NCBI RefSeq assembly: GCF_030009775.1
Contig: NZ_JASCTH010000014.1
Location: 132,343 to 196,342, forward strand
Source of the DNA: Actinoplanes sandaracinus
GTDB lineage: Bacteria; Actinomycetota; Actinomycetes; Mycobacteriales; Micromonosporaceae
DNA: 64,000 nt
Reading direction: 5' to 3'
Part shown: positions 51,888 through 60,645 of the stretch, piece by piece
Layout of the letters: the number at the start of each line of letters is the position of its first letter
Position numbering within the stretch: the first letter of the stretch is position 1
The notes under the pieces: model-generated
What the model was told of the DNA's origin: nothing
The model's database searches: none
The model's input: the letters and a program-made list of their open reading frames with translations, nothing else
Made by a program: the position numbers and the translations under genes

Positions 51888-53056
51888 ACCACCCCGATCC
51901 GCGACAGCAGGCGGGCGTACGCGTCGACCGTGCTGCTCCAGGAAGAAGGATCGGCGTGCCGCCGGCCGGTCAGGCCGGCGGCACGCATGATTCCCTCACG
52001 CAACTCGCCGGGGGTGGCCGCCGGCACGAAGACCGTGCCGCTGTACTGCTCGGCCGCCTCGACCAGGCCGCCGACCGCGGTCACCACCACCGGCAGGCCG
52101 TGGCTCATCGCGATGTGCAGCGGCCCGCTCGCCGAACTGCGCCGGTACGGCAGGACCACCACGTCGGCGCCGGCGAAGAAGTCGTTCACCTCGGCGTCGG
52201 CGACGTAGCGGTTCACGAAGGTGATCCGGTCCCGCACCGGTGAACGGTCGATCAGCTCGGCCGGCAGGCTCCAGCCCTCCCAGGTCTCCCCCACCACCGT
52301 CAGATGGTGGTTCGGGCCCAGGTCGGCGAACGCCTCGATCAGATCCTCCACGCCTTTGTACGGCCGGATCGTCCCGAAGAACAGCAGCCGGCACACGTCG
52401 TCGCCGGGTTCGCGCACCGGCCGGTCCGGCAGGTGGTGGTCGAACGGTCCGTGCAGGGCCACTTCGGCCGGGAGCGGGCCCAGGTCGTACGCCTCGGCCA
52501 GCGCCTCCCGGTCGAACCGCGAGTGCACCACCACCCCGTCGGTGCGGCGCAACAGCGGGCGGATGCACCGGCGCACGTACCGGGCCGCCCACCGGCGCTG
52601 TGCCTCGCCGGTGTCCTGCACCTCGTGAAACTCGACGACCACCCGGATCCCGAGCCGCCGGGCGGCGTAGACCAGCACCAGGTAGGAGTGCAGCACCGCG
52701 CCGGTCCACCACTGGAGCACCAGCACGTCGGGACGGAACCGGCGCAGGAACGCCACGGCCCGCACCAGGCTCGGGACGGCCCACCAGTCGATCCCGTCGA
52801 AGACCCGCACCCCGTCGGCGTACCGCAGATCGGCCAGGGACTGGCCGACCCGCTCCCGCCCGGGGTAGAGCCGCTCCGGCAGCAGCCGGCGCATCAGGAT
52901 CGCGCCCACCTCGTACCGGTCGCGCAGCGCGTTGCTGAGCCGGCAGGTGTAGTAGCTGATCCCGGACAGGAAGTGCCATCCGGAACCGACCACCACTATC
53001 CGCGGCAGCCTCTCCTCCCGGAGCTCGGCTTCAGCGGGCGGCGGCGATGCAGGCAC
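51806..53056 (-). CDS. Glycosyltransferase family 4
   Basis: Encodes 416 aa from GTG 53056, inside the end of the preceding gene (26-bp overlap) and with GAGGAGG 6 nt upstream. The GT-B fold shows in VVVGSGWHFLSGISYYTCRLSNAL, RLLFFGTIRPYKGVEDLIEAFADLG and ADVVVLPYRRSSASGPLHIAMSHGLPVVVTAVGG. The usual E-x7-E pair is absent in the last motif, as in several GT4 subgroups. It is the last gene of the seven-gene glycan operon. Its 3' end runs 82 bp into the oppositely oriented glycosidase gene. Donor and acceptor sugars are unknown. Confidence 0.87.
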   Translation of the reverse strand: MPASPPPAEAELREERLPRIVVVGSGWHFLSGISYYTCRLSNALRDRYEVGAILMRRLLPERLYPGRERVGQSLADLRYADGVRVFDGIDWWAVPSLVRAVAFLRRFRPDVLVLQWWTGAVLHSYLVLVYAARRLGIRVVVEFHEVQDTGEAQRRWAARYVRRCIRPLLRRTDGVVVHSRFDREALAEAYDLGPLPAEVALHGPFDHHLPDRPVREPGDDVCRLLFFGTIRPYKGVEDLIEAFADLGPNHHLTVVGETWEGWSLPAELIDRSPVRDRITFVNRYVADAEVNDFFAGADVVVLPYRRSSASGPLHIAMSHGLPVVVTAVGGLVEAAEQYSGTVFVPAATPGELREGIMRAAGLTGRRHADPSSWSSTVDAYARLLSRIGVVQEPSAGTGDSATSSNQTLPLLSPDLR

Positions 53057-54275
53057 GGTAGACCTCCTCGATCTGGGGGACGACGCGGGCCGCGGTGAAG
53101 TCGAGGCCACGCTGGTGACCGTTGGCGCGCAGACTCGCGGCCAGGTCATGGTCGGTGAGCACGCGCAGCAGCGCGGCATGCAGGGAGCCGGCGTCGCCGG
53201 GCGGCACGAGCAGGCCGTTCACACCGTCGTCGCGCACCACGTCGAGCAGGCCGCCGGAGGCGGAGGCGATCAGCGGGGTCCCGGCCAGCATCGCCTCCAC
53301 CGCCACCTGGCCCATTCCCTCCAGCAGGGACGGGACCACCCCGGCCGCGGCGTTCCGCCAGGCCGCCATCACCTGCGGATGCGGCACATCGGTGCGCAGG
53401 TGCACGCCCTGAGGAATCGGCGGCGTGTCGTCGCGGGTGGTGCCGAGACAGACCAGCTCGGGCGGCGCGTCCGGCCCGGACCAGCTCGCGCGCAGCTTCT
53501 CGTAGGCGTCGAAGAGCACGTCGATGCCCTTGTGCGGGCCGAGCTGGCCGACGAACAGCAGATAGGGCCGGTCCGGCAGCCACGGCGGCCGTGGCGTCGT
53601 GCGGGCCAGCTCGTCGAGACCGTCCGGCACCAGGCTGGAGATCACCTGCACCGGCAGCTCACCCGGCAGGCGGGCCAGGCTCAGCGCGGACGCCACCGAC
53701 GAGGAGATCGCGGTCAGGCAGTCGATCCCCTGGTGCCGGTGCGCCCGCAGACCCAGCGTGAGCAGGACGGACTTGGGGCGGCCGTACTGGCCGGCCGCGC
53801 ACGGGACGCAGCGTCCCAGGCTCGGCCCGTCACACCTGCCACCGTCCCGGGAGAACGTCTTGCGCACACAGGTCAGCCCGAAGTCGTGGGCGGTGTGCAC
53901 GTGCGGCAATCCGAGAGGGCTCGAGTGCAGTGGCAGATAGCTGTACATCAGCCAGTCGTGGCTGTGCACCAGGTCGAAGTCGTTCTCCCGGAGCACCCGC
54001 GCGATCGCGGCGGTGGTCAGCGGGTCCGCCGTGGTCGGATGGAACGGCTTGCGCGGATCCCGGTTCAGCCCCGGCGCCAGGGTGTTCGTGACGCTGCGGA
54101 CGCGGATCACCCGTACCCCGTTGATCACCTCGTGGTGTGGCACGGCCGGCGTCGCCAGGGTGAGCACGGTGATCTCGTGCCCGCGCCGGACCATCTCCTC
54201 ACCGCTGGTGGCGATGCTGCGCTCCAGGCCGCCGATCACCGGGGCGTAGAGATTGGACAGATGCAGGATCTTCAT
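53031..54275 (-). CDS. Glycosyltransferase family 4
   Basis: Encodes 414 aa. The N-terminal half opens with LHLSNLYAPVIGGLERSIATSG; the C-terminal half has PYLLFVGQLGPHKGIDVLFDAYE and EGMGQVAVE (E-x7-E), followed by AMLAGTPLIASASGGL. A four-cysteine segment (LTCVRKTF, GGRCDG, GRCVPC) sits in the acceptor domain and could bind a metal; such inserts occur in some capsule GT4 enzymes. The start overlaps the flippase stop by 4 bp. It acts on the cytoplasmic face of the membrane during repeat-unit assembly. Confidence 0.9.
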   Translation of the reverse strand: MKILHLSNLYAPVIGGLERSIATSGEEMVRRGHEITVLTLATPAVPHHEVINGVRVIRVRSVTNTLAPGLNRDPRKPFHPTTADPLTTAAIARVLRENDFDLVHSHDWLMYSYLPLHSSPLGLPHVHTAHDFGLTCVRKTFSRDGGRCDGPSLGRCVPCAAGQYGRPKSVLLTLGLRAHRHQGIDCLTAISSSVASALSLARLPGELPVQVISSLVPDGLDELARTTPRPPWLPDRPYLLFVGQLGPHKGIDVLFDAYEKLRASWSGPDAPPELVCLGTTRDDTPPIPQGVHLRTDVPHPQVMAAWRNAAAGVVPSLLEGMGQVAVEAMLAGTPLIASASGGLLDVVRDDGVNGLLVPPGDAGSLHAALLRVLTDHDLAASLRANGHQRGLDFTAARVVPQIEEVYRACIAAAR

Positions 54276-55669
54276 CGGTTACTCCCGGTGGGTTCCTCGC
54301 CGCCGGCCCGCCGGCGCTTCCCCACCCCGTGGGGTACGGCCACCGCTCGCCCCTGGCCGGCGTCCGGCGTTGTGTCCGGGTCGCTGACACCGCGCTGCCC
54401 GCCGGCCGGGGTCGGGGGGTGGCGGCGGGTCAGGGTGAGCAGTGCCACCAGGAGGGCGGCGGCGGTCTGGCCGGTCAGCCAGGCGACCCCGGCGCCGGTG
54501 ACTCCGTAGCCGGGCAGCAGCAGCCAGGCCAGGACCATGCAGGTGACGGCGCGGACCAGGTTGAGCCGGCGGCAGAGCCGGAACTCGCCGCGCGCCCGCC
54601 AGTGCGCGACCGCCAGGTTCGCGACCGCGTCGGGGATCGCGGCCAGCACCAGGATCTGGAGCAGCAGGGCGCCTTCGACGGCGTACCCGGCGCTGAACAG
54701 GGCGAGGATGCGGTCTCCGGCGACCAGCAGCACGGCGGCCGGGACACCGACGACGGCCAGGACCACGACCGCGGCCCGGGAGACGGCGACCGGGGCGGCG
54801 TTGGCGCGTTCCGCGTAGAGCGCCGAGGCCACCGCCGGGGAGACCATGAACAGCATCGACGCGGTCATCCATGCCAGGTAGAAGTGGGCGTTCGCGTCAG
54901 CGCCCAGAACGGCGGTGACCAGCACCGGCAGGAGCGCGGCCGGCCCCGCCTGGGTCAGGTTGATCAGGTGGTGCCCGGTGAGGGCGGCCCGCACGTGCGG
55001 GAACTCGGTGCGCAGTCCGTGCAGCGTGGGCCGGGCCCCGGGGCGCAGGCGCCGCGGACCGATGCCGGCCGTGACGACGCTGACCAGCAGGGTCGGCAGG
55101 ATGTACGAGATCAGAACGGCCCCGGCGCCGTGGAAGCCGGCGGCCAGGATCGCGATCAGCGTGAAGGTCTTGCCGGCGGCCACCGTCAGGTTGCGCACCA
55201 GCATGCCGTGGCCGGAGCGGTGCGCGACGTAGAGGTTGTCGAGCAGCGTGGTGAGGGTGACCGCGACCGCGCCGGCGGCCAGTGCGGCGGCGCCACCCGG
55301 ACCGGACAGGAAGGCGAAGTTGCCGGACAACGCCGGGACGATCAGCACGACGACGGTCGCCGAGGCCGCGGTGGCCACCGAGCCGAGGACCAGGCCGCAA
55401 CTGACGATCCGGGACCAGGTGGCGGTGTCGCTGCCCGGCAGCCGCTGGATGAACATGTGTCCCAGGCCCAGGTTGGCGATCATGCTGACCGCGGTGGCGG
55501 CGGAGATGACGGCGGTCGCGGTCCCGATCCGGTTCGGTGGGACGGACCGCGCCGCCAGCATCCAGTAGAGGTAGCCGAGCCCGCCGTTGCTCACCGTGGT
55601 CGCCATGATCAGCAGGCTGTTGCGGGCCAGGGAGTCCCTGGACAGCCGGCGGACAGCGGTGATCAGCAC
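54272..55669 (-). CDS. Polysaccharide flippase (Wzx / MATE-like fold)
   Basis: Encodes 465 aa from GTG 55669, with about 12-14 predicted helices. SLARNSLLIMATTVSNGGLGYLYWMLAAR at the N-terminus is the oligosaccharide-flippase pattern, with APVAVSRAAVVVLAVVGVPAAVLLV in the second half. It would move a lipid-linked oligosaccharide from the inner to the outer leaflet. A Pro/Gly-rich cytoplasmic tail of about 50 residues ends the protein. It overlaps the preceding gene by 7 bp and the next by 4 bp. Confidence 0.88.
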   Translation of the reverse strand: MLITAVRRLSRDSLARNSLLIMATTVSNGGLGYLYWMLAARSVPPNRIGTATAVISAATAVSMIANLGLGHMFIQRLPGSDTATWSRIVSCGLVLGSVATAASATVVVLIVPALSGNFAFLSGPGGAAALAAGAVAVTLTTLLDNLYVAHRSGHGMLVRNLTVAAGKTFTLIAILAAGFHGAGAVLISYILPTLLVSVVTAGIGPRRLRPGARPTLHGLRTEFPHVRAALTGHHLINLTQAGPAALLPVLVTAVLGADANAHFYLAWMTASMLFMVSPAVASALYAERANAAPVAVSRAAVVVLAVVGVPAAVLLVAGDRILALFSAGYAVEGALLLQILVLAAIPDAVANLAVAHWRARGEFRLCRRLNLVRAVTCMVLAWLLLPGYGVTGAGVAWLTGQTAAALLVALLTLTRRHPPTPAGGQRGVSDPDTTPDAGQGRAVAVPHGVGKRRRAGGEEPTGSNR

Positions 55670-56709
55670 GCGGTCTGCTTCCCCGCCGGCGCCGACGTCC
55701 CGGTCCCGCCGCCTCGGAGGTCGGCTCCTTCGCCGGGCAGGCCACGGGCGTAGAAGCCGGTGCTGGTGGAGCCGACACTGATGTCGATGGCGCGCAGGCA
55801 GCCGTCCGCGGGCAGCGCCGGGACATAGACCGTCAGCGAACGGACCGAGTCCGCGGCGACCGTCATCCGGCGGCTCGCCACCACCTGGCCGCCGACTCGC
55901 AGCCGCAGCAGGCCGGTGCTCTCACCGAGCCCGGCGCTGGTCACCCGCACCGGAACGACGAGGCCCCGGGGCGGGACGGTGACCGGGCTGTCGATGCCGG
56001 CCGCCCAGTCGTTGAGCGCGACGCTCAGATAGCCCGGCTCGGCGGGATGCGGCGCGGTCAGGTAGCCGCGGACGGCCCCGGCGCCGACGCCGACGGCCAG
56101 GACCACCGGGATCGCCACGGCCGCGGTCGTTCGGGCGTACCCCCGCTGGGGATGGGGACGGAGGTCCCCGGCCGGGGAGGGCGGATCGCCGGAATCCGTG
56201 GCCGGATCTTCGGCGGGAAGCGCGGACGAGCCGGGAGCCGTGGAGGACCCGGCGTCCGGGAAGGTCTCGGACGCCGTGCCCGATCCGGCGGCCGGGGAAG
56301 AGCCGGAGGCCGCGGCAGGCCCGGCGGCGTGCCGGCGCTGGGCGGGGAGGCCGAGCGAGCAGGCCGTACGGCGGCCGGCGAGGCGCTCCCGGAGGAGGGC
56401 GCCGGCCCCGAGCACGGTGACCACCGCGGCGCAGCCGATGACCAGCGGACCCGGCCGCACCGGCCGGTCCGCCGCGTGCAGCAGCAGCGCGACCAGCGGC
56501 AGTGTCATCAGGCCGGCCGCGGCGGCGAGGCCGGCGCGAATCGCCGGGACGCCCGTCTCGGTGGGGACGCCCGGCAGGGCGCGGATCCAGAGGCCGCCGG
56601 TGGCAAGCAGGGCGGCGAGGCAGAGCGGCACGGCGAGCCAGGGGCGGCCGGCGGCGGGGAGGATGCCGGCGAGGCCGGCGTAGGCGATGAGCAACAGCCG
56701 GCAGGTCAT
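55663..56709 (-). CDS. Membrane protein of unknown function in the glycan operon
   Basis: Encodes 348 aa. Three helices (about 3-105) are followed by a long low-complexity Ala/Ser/Pro/Gly segment (about 120-185), another helix (about 195-215) and an extracytoplasmic beta-rich domain of about 130 residues with a disulfide-capable Cys pair (DGCLRAI and the final Cys). No family is recognised. Its place between the membrane glycosyltransferase-like gene and the flippase, with 4-bp and 7-bp overlaps, suggests a structural or chain-length role in polymer export. Confidence 0.7.
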   Translation of the reverse strand: MTCRLLLIAYAGLAGILPAAGRPWLAVPLCLAALLATGGLWIRALPGVPTETGVPAIRAGLAAAAGLMTLPLVALLLHAADRPVRPGPLVIGCAAVVTVLGAGALLRERLAGRRTACSLGLPAQRRHAAGPAAASGSSPAAGSGTASETFPDAGSSTAPGSSALPAEDPATDSGDPPSPAGDLRPHPQRGYARTTAAVAIPVVLAVGVGAGAVRGYLTAPHPAEPGYLSVALNDWAAGIDSPVTVPPRGLVVPVRVTSAGLGESTGLLRLRVGGQVVASRRMTVAADSVRSLTVYVPALPADGCLRAIDISVGSTSTGFYARGLPGEGADLRGGGTGTSAPAGKQTAC

Positions 56710-58622
56710 CGGGCTCCCAGGCGGATGCGCTGGCCGAGGCGGTCGAAGTCGAAGCGGTAGATCGCGATGTGCGGTCCGTCGTAGACCTTGATCAGCCAGG
56801 GCAGGGTGTCGAACTTGGTCAGCTGTGACGGGGTGAAACCGGGTCTCCCGTTGTGCGGGATCGGCTCGTTCGTCTCGAAGTAGATCCTGATCTCGGGGAC
56901 CTGCTCGGCCATCCGGCGGTCCACCACCAGATACTCGAACCGCCAGCTGCGCAGTTGCTCGATCAGCGCCGGTGCCACCGGCCGGCCGGGCTGGGCGAGG
57001 TACAGGTCGTAGGTGGGGAAGCTCTCCGAACCGGTGGTCGGCTCCTGCTCGCCGTAGGACCCGAAGATCAGGCCGGAGTACCGGTCGGCGACGAGCCGGG
57101 CGCCGCGGCCCTGTGTCTCCCGCAGCCAGGCGGCCGCGGCGAGGAGTTCGGGGGTGGCGGCCCGGGTGTCCGCGCCGAAGACCGGGGGGCCCGGGAACCG
57201 GTAGGACGGGTTCATGCCGGCCGCCGTGTTACCGACCATGACCAGCGCACACATGGCCAGAAGCAGGACACCGGAACCGCTGATCCGGTGACGCGCGCGG
57301 TCCAACAGTGCGATGATCAAGGGGGCGGTCACCACGGCGATGCCGAGATAGCTGAACGCCCAGGAGCGGCGTGCGCCCTCCGCCCCGGAGGGCGTGAGGA
57401 TCAGCAGTGTGGCCGGAAAATAGAGAGCGCCGAGCAGCAGCATCGCGGCCGAGCCCGCCTTGGTGATCGGATCGCACGCGCGTCTGCGACGCCACCAGAG
57501 CACTGCGGCTCCGACCGTGGCGAGCAGGGCGACCGGTGGGGCGGCGAAGGCGGCGTACTGCTCCCACAGCGGCGCGACCGACTGGCTGAACAGGGTGCGC
57601 CCGCCCGAGCCGCCGCCGGCGGCGAGGCCGCTGAACTGGCCGAGGGCCCGGCCCAGGTAAGGCTCCAGATAGCTGCCGGTGCGCGGCGACACCGCGGCCA
57701 TCCACGTGGTCACGGTCAGCCCGGCCATCAGGGTCAGAGCCCATGCGGTACGGCCGGCCCGCAGCCGGAAGACCGTGCAGGCGACCGCGATCAGGCCGAG
57801 CATGCCGGTCAGCCAGATCGCGGTCAGGTGATGGGTGGCGGTGATCGCCACGATGAGCACCAGGGTCAGCGCCGCCCAGCCGGCCCCGGCGGTCAGTGCG
57901 GTGGCCCGGATGGCGCGCAGCGCGCAGACCAGCGCCCACACCAGCACACCGATCGCCAGGGACTCGTATCCGAACTGGGTGTCGAAGTAGAGGAACGAGC
58001 TGTTCAAGCTGTAGACGATGGCGGCCGCGGCGGCGATCCGCGGGTCCGGCCAGAGTTGACCGGCGAGCACGGCGACGCCGAGAGCCAGCAGCACGTGCGC
58101 CAGGATCAGCACGAACAGGGCGGCGTGCCAGACGGTGAGGCCGGTGAGCGTGGCCAGTGAGGCGACGCAGGCGTGCAGGCCGGGGTAGTCGCCGATCACC
58201 CGGATGATCGAGTTCTGCTGGAAGAGCACGCCGTCGAGCAGGATGTCCCGGCTCTGACCCCAGTGCGCGTACTCATCGTGGTAGAGCGGGCCGGTCGGGT
58301 TGCGCAGCAGTTTCGGCAGATAGGTGAAGCAGGCGTAGCCGATCAGGACGGCGAGGCGCAGGCGGGCGCCGGTGCCGCGGCGCACCGCCCACCAGGCGGC
58401 GGGCAGGGTGAAGACCAGCATGCCCGCCCAGAACCAGGAGAACGCGCCCTCCTGCCCCCACTCGGCCCGCCGATATGCGGTGACCAGGGCCCCGGCCCCG
58501 ATCGCGCCGGTGATCGTCAAGGTGAGCCCGGCGGCGACCGGCCCGGCCCAGGCTCGCGGCACCGGCCCGGAATCCCGGTCGCCCCGCCGGCCGACCGTGT
58601 GATTGGCCGTGGCGGCACTCAT
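56706..58622 (-). CDS. GT-C-like membrane glycosyltransferase or polymerase
   Basis: Encodes 638 aa with about 11-13 helices and a soluble C-terminal domain (about 490-638). After the third helix the outer loop carries GPLYHDEYAHWGQSRDIL; an acidic pair in that loop (Asp-Glu here) is the signature of GT-C enzymes that use lipid-phosphate sugars. The C-terminal part (RLVADRYSGLIFGSYGEQEPTTGSESFPTYDLYL) resembles other actinobacterial GT-C proteins. It could add sugars outside the membrane or polymerise the repeat unit. Both ends overlap neighbours by 4 bp. Confidence 0.75.
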   Translation of the reverse strand: MSAATANHTVGRRGDRDSGPVPRAWAGPVAAGLTLTITGAIGAGALVTAYRRAEWGQEGAFSWFWAGMLVFTLPAAWWAVRRGTGARLRLAVLIGYACFTYLPKLLRNPTGPLYHDEYAHWGQSRDILLDGVLFQQNSIIRVIGDYPGLHACVASLATLTGLTVWHAALFVLILAHVLLALGVAVLAGQLWPDPRIAAAAAIVYSLNSSFLYFDTQFGYESLAIGVLVWALVCALRAIRATALTAGAGWAALTLVLIVAITATHHLTAIWLTGMLGLIAVACTVFRLRAGRTAWALTLMAGLTVTTWMAAVSPRTGSYLEPYLGRALGQFSGLAAGGGSGGRTLFSQSVAPLWEQYAAFAAPPVALLATVGAAVLWWRRRRACDPITKAGSAAMLLLGALYFPATLLILTPSGAEGARRSWAFSYLGIAVVTAPLIIALLDRARHRISGSGVLLLAMCALVMVGNTAAGMNPSYRFPGPPVFGADTRAATPELLAAAAWLRETQGRGARLVADRYSGLIFGSYGEQEPTTGSESFPTYDLYLAQPGRPVAPALIEQLRSWRFEYLVVDRRMAEQVPEIRIYFETNEPIPHNGRPGFTPSQLTKFDTLPWLIKVYDGPHIAIYRFDFDRLGQRIRLGAR

Positions 58623-59713
58623 CGGCTGACGGCCCCCACGGGCGCCGGGCGGCGCGACACCGCGGCGTAGACGTTCCGGGTCGCGCTCACCACGTCCGAC
58701 CAGGTCGGCAGCAGGGCGGGACGGGTCCGCCCGATGGCGGCGGCGTCCTTGAGGGCGGCGGCCAGTGCGTTCTCGTCGTCCGGGTCGGCGAAGCGCAGCC
58801 AGGCGCTGTCCCCGGCCAGGCCGGCCACCTCGCGGTGGGCCGGGATCGGGGTGGCCACGGTGGGCAGCCCGGCGGCCAGGGCGTCGGCCACGGCCATGCC
58901 GAAGGCCTCGTGCGCGGAGGCGGAGACGGCGGCCGAGGCCTGCGCGAGGCAGGAGTCGAAGGCGGCCTCGTCGAGGCGCCCGTGGAAGACCACCCGGCCG
59001 GCCAACCCGAGACCGGCGGCGAGCTGGCGCAGGCGGTCCCCGGCGGGGCCGGTGCCGACCACGTCGAGGCGGTGCTCCGGCCCGAGGCGGGTCATCGCCC
59101 GGATCACCCGGTCGACTCGTTTGTACTGCTCCAGCCGTCCGACGCAGAGGATCCGGCGGGTGCGGGGCAAGGCCGGGCCGCGGGCCGGGCGCGGGTCGGT
59201 GCCGTTCGGGATGACCACGGCCCGGGTGCCGACCTCGGGGAAGTCCCGCATCACCAGGTCACGCTCGGCCGAGGTGACGCAGATGACGGCGGAGGCGCGG
59301 TTCATGATGGTGCGCCCGAGCGGCCGGTAGAGCGGGTGCAGCGCCGCCCGGAACCGGGTGTGCCCGGTACCGTGATAGTGCGGCGTGAACACCAGCGGGG
59401 CGCGGTTGCCCAGGGCGGCGCAGAGCGCGGCGAGAGCGTGATAGCTGTGCGCGTGCACGACGTCGTACTCGCCGGCGTGGGCGCGCAGCCAGCGCCAGAG
59501 CGGGACCGACAGCCGGTAGTTGCCGGCCGGGACGGTGAGCGGGAAACGGCGTACGAGCACGCCGTCGACGGTCTCCACCGACCGGACGGCGTGCTGGGTG
59601 ATCACCTCGACGTCGTCGCCGGCCGCGGTCAGGCCGGCGCACAGTCGCTTCACGTGGGTCTCCACCCCGCCGATGTCGGGATGGTAGGCGTTCGAGACGA
59701 CCGCGATCCTCAT
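58619..59713 (-). CDS. Glycosyltransferase family 4
   Basis: Encodes 364 aa from ATG 59713, overlapping the GT2 stop by 4 bp; the long frame upstream is a shadow. Typical motifs are VVSNAYHPDIGGVETHVKRLCAGL, VIPNGTDPRP, RRILCVGRLEQYKRVDRVIRAM and SASAHEAFGMAVADALAAGLPTVATP, in which the second acidic residue of the E-x7-E motif is Asp. Probably a retaining transferase acting on a lipid-linked sugar in the cytoplasm. Confidence 0.9.
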   Translation of the reverse strand: MRIAVVSNAYHPDIGGVETHVKRLCAGLTAAGDDVEVITQHAVRSVETVDGVLVRRFPLTVPAGNYRLSVPLWRWLRAHAGEYDVVHAHSYHALAALCAALGNRAPLVFTPHYHGTGHTRFRAALHPLYRPLGRTIMNRASAVICVTSAERDLVMRDFPEVGTRAVVIPNGTDPRPARGPALPRTRRILCVGRLEQYKRVDRVIRAMTRLGPEHRLDVVGTGPAGDRLRQLAAGLGLAGRVVFHGRLDEAAFDSCLAQASAAVSASAHEAFGMAVADALAAGLPTVATPIPAHREVAGLAGDSAWLRFADPDDENALAAALKDAAAIGRTRPALLPTWSDVVSATRNVYAAVSRRPAPVGAVSR

Positions 59714-60567
59714 CGGGCGGCACGCTCCGCGACCCGGGCCGCGGTCCGCGCGCGGCGCGGTCTCCACTCGCGGGCGATGGTACGCAGCACGCGCATCCCG
59801 TCGGTGAGGGCGTTGAGGTTGCTGACCCCGTGGATCCGGTTGTGCTCGAAGCTGGCGACCTCGGTGATCTTCAGTTCGGCACGGGCGGCACGGAGGTTGA
59901 GCAGGGTCTCGATCTCGAACCCGTCTCCCCACAGGCGACCGTCGGTGTTGTTCGGCGCGGGAGAGGTGTGGTCGAGGTCGAAGACGTCGAGGCAGTGCGA
60001 CCAGAACGCGTTGTAGCCGTAGCAGAGGTCGCTGTAGCGCGTCCCGAACATGACGTTGACCAGCACACTCAGGCACTTGTTGCCGGCCCGCCGGAGCCGG
60101 GTGATGTCGGCGCTGCCGCCGGACGGCCGGAACCGGGAGCCCTTGGCGAAGTCGGCGCCGGCACGCAGCGCCTCGACGAAGCGCGGGATCTCCATCGGGT
60201 CGGTCGACCCGTCAGCGTCGATCATGACGATGATGTCGCCGGTCGCCTCGGCGAACCCACAGGCCAGGGCGTTGCCCTTGCCCTTGCGGTTCTGCCGGAC
60301 GACGCGGATGTCGGGCCGCAGCCGGCGGGCCACCGCCACGGTGTCGTCCGTGGATCCGCCGTCCACCAGGACGATCTCGTCGACCTGAGGAAGCCGGGCG
60401 AAGACGTGCGGCAGGTTCTGGGCCTCGTTCAGCGCCGGAACGATGATGCTGATCCGGGGCTCGGGCTCGCTGTCACCGTTGTCGACGGCGTCCGCGATAT
60501 CCGGGAGGTCCGGGATGTTGATGACGGCTTCGGTCTCGTCGGGGAGCACACGGTCGACCGTGGGCAT
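59710..60567 (-). CDS. Glycosyltransferase family 2 (dolichol-phosphate-sugar synthase-like)
   Basis: Encodes 285 aa from ATG 60567, with GGAG 7 nt upstream. An acidic N-terminal segment (about 12-38) precedes the GT-A domain: ISIIVPALNEAQNL, VDEIVLVDGGSTDDT, KGNALACGFAEATGD and the metal-binding IDADG. No membrane anchor is seen. Enzymes of this shape make polyprenyl-phosphate sugars, which would feed the GT-C-like protein encoded at 56706. It is the first gene of the seven-gene coupled operon. Confidence 0.9.
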   Translation of the reverse strand: MPTVDRVLPDETEAVINIPDLPDIADAVDNGDSEPEPRISIIVPALNEAQNLPHVFARLPQVDEIVLVDGGSTDDTVAVARRLRPDIRVVRQNRKGKGNALACGFAEATGDIIVMIDADGSTDPMEIPRFVEALRAGADFAKGSRFRPSGGSADITRLRRAGNKCLSVLVNVMFGTRYSDLCYGYNAFWSHCLDVFDLDHTSPAPNNTDGRLWGDGFEIETLLNLRAARAELKITEVASFEHNRIHGVSNLNALTDGMRVLRTIAREWRPRRARTAARVAERAAR

Positions 60568-60645
60568 AACTGTCTCCGATCGGGCAGGGTGGAGTCGGCC
60601 CGGGCCGGGCCGGAGCATGGGTAAGAGGTCGGGAGTGTGGGTCGC

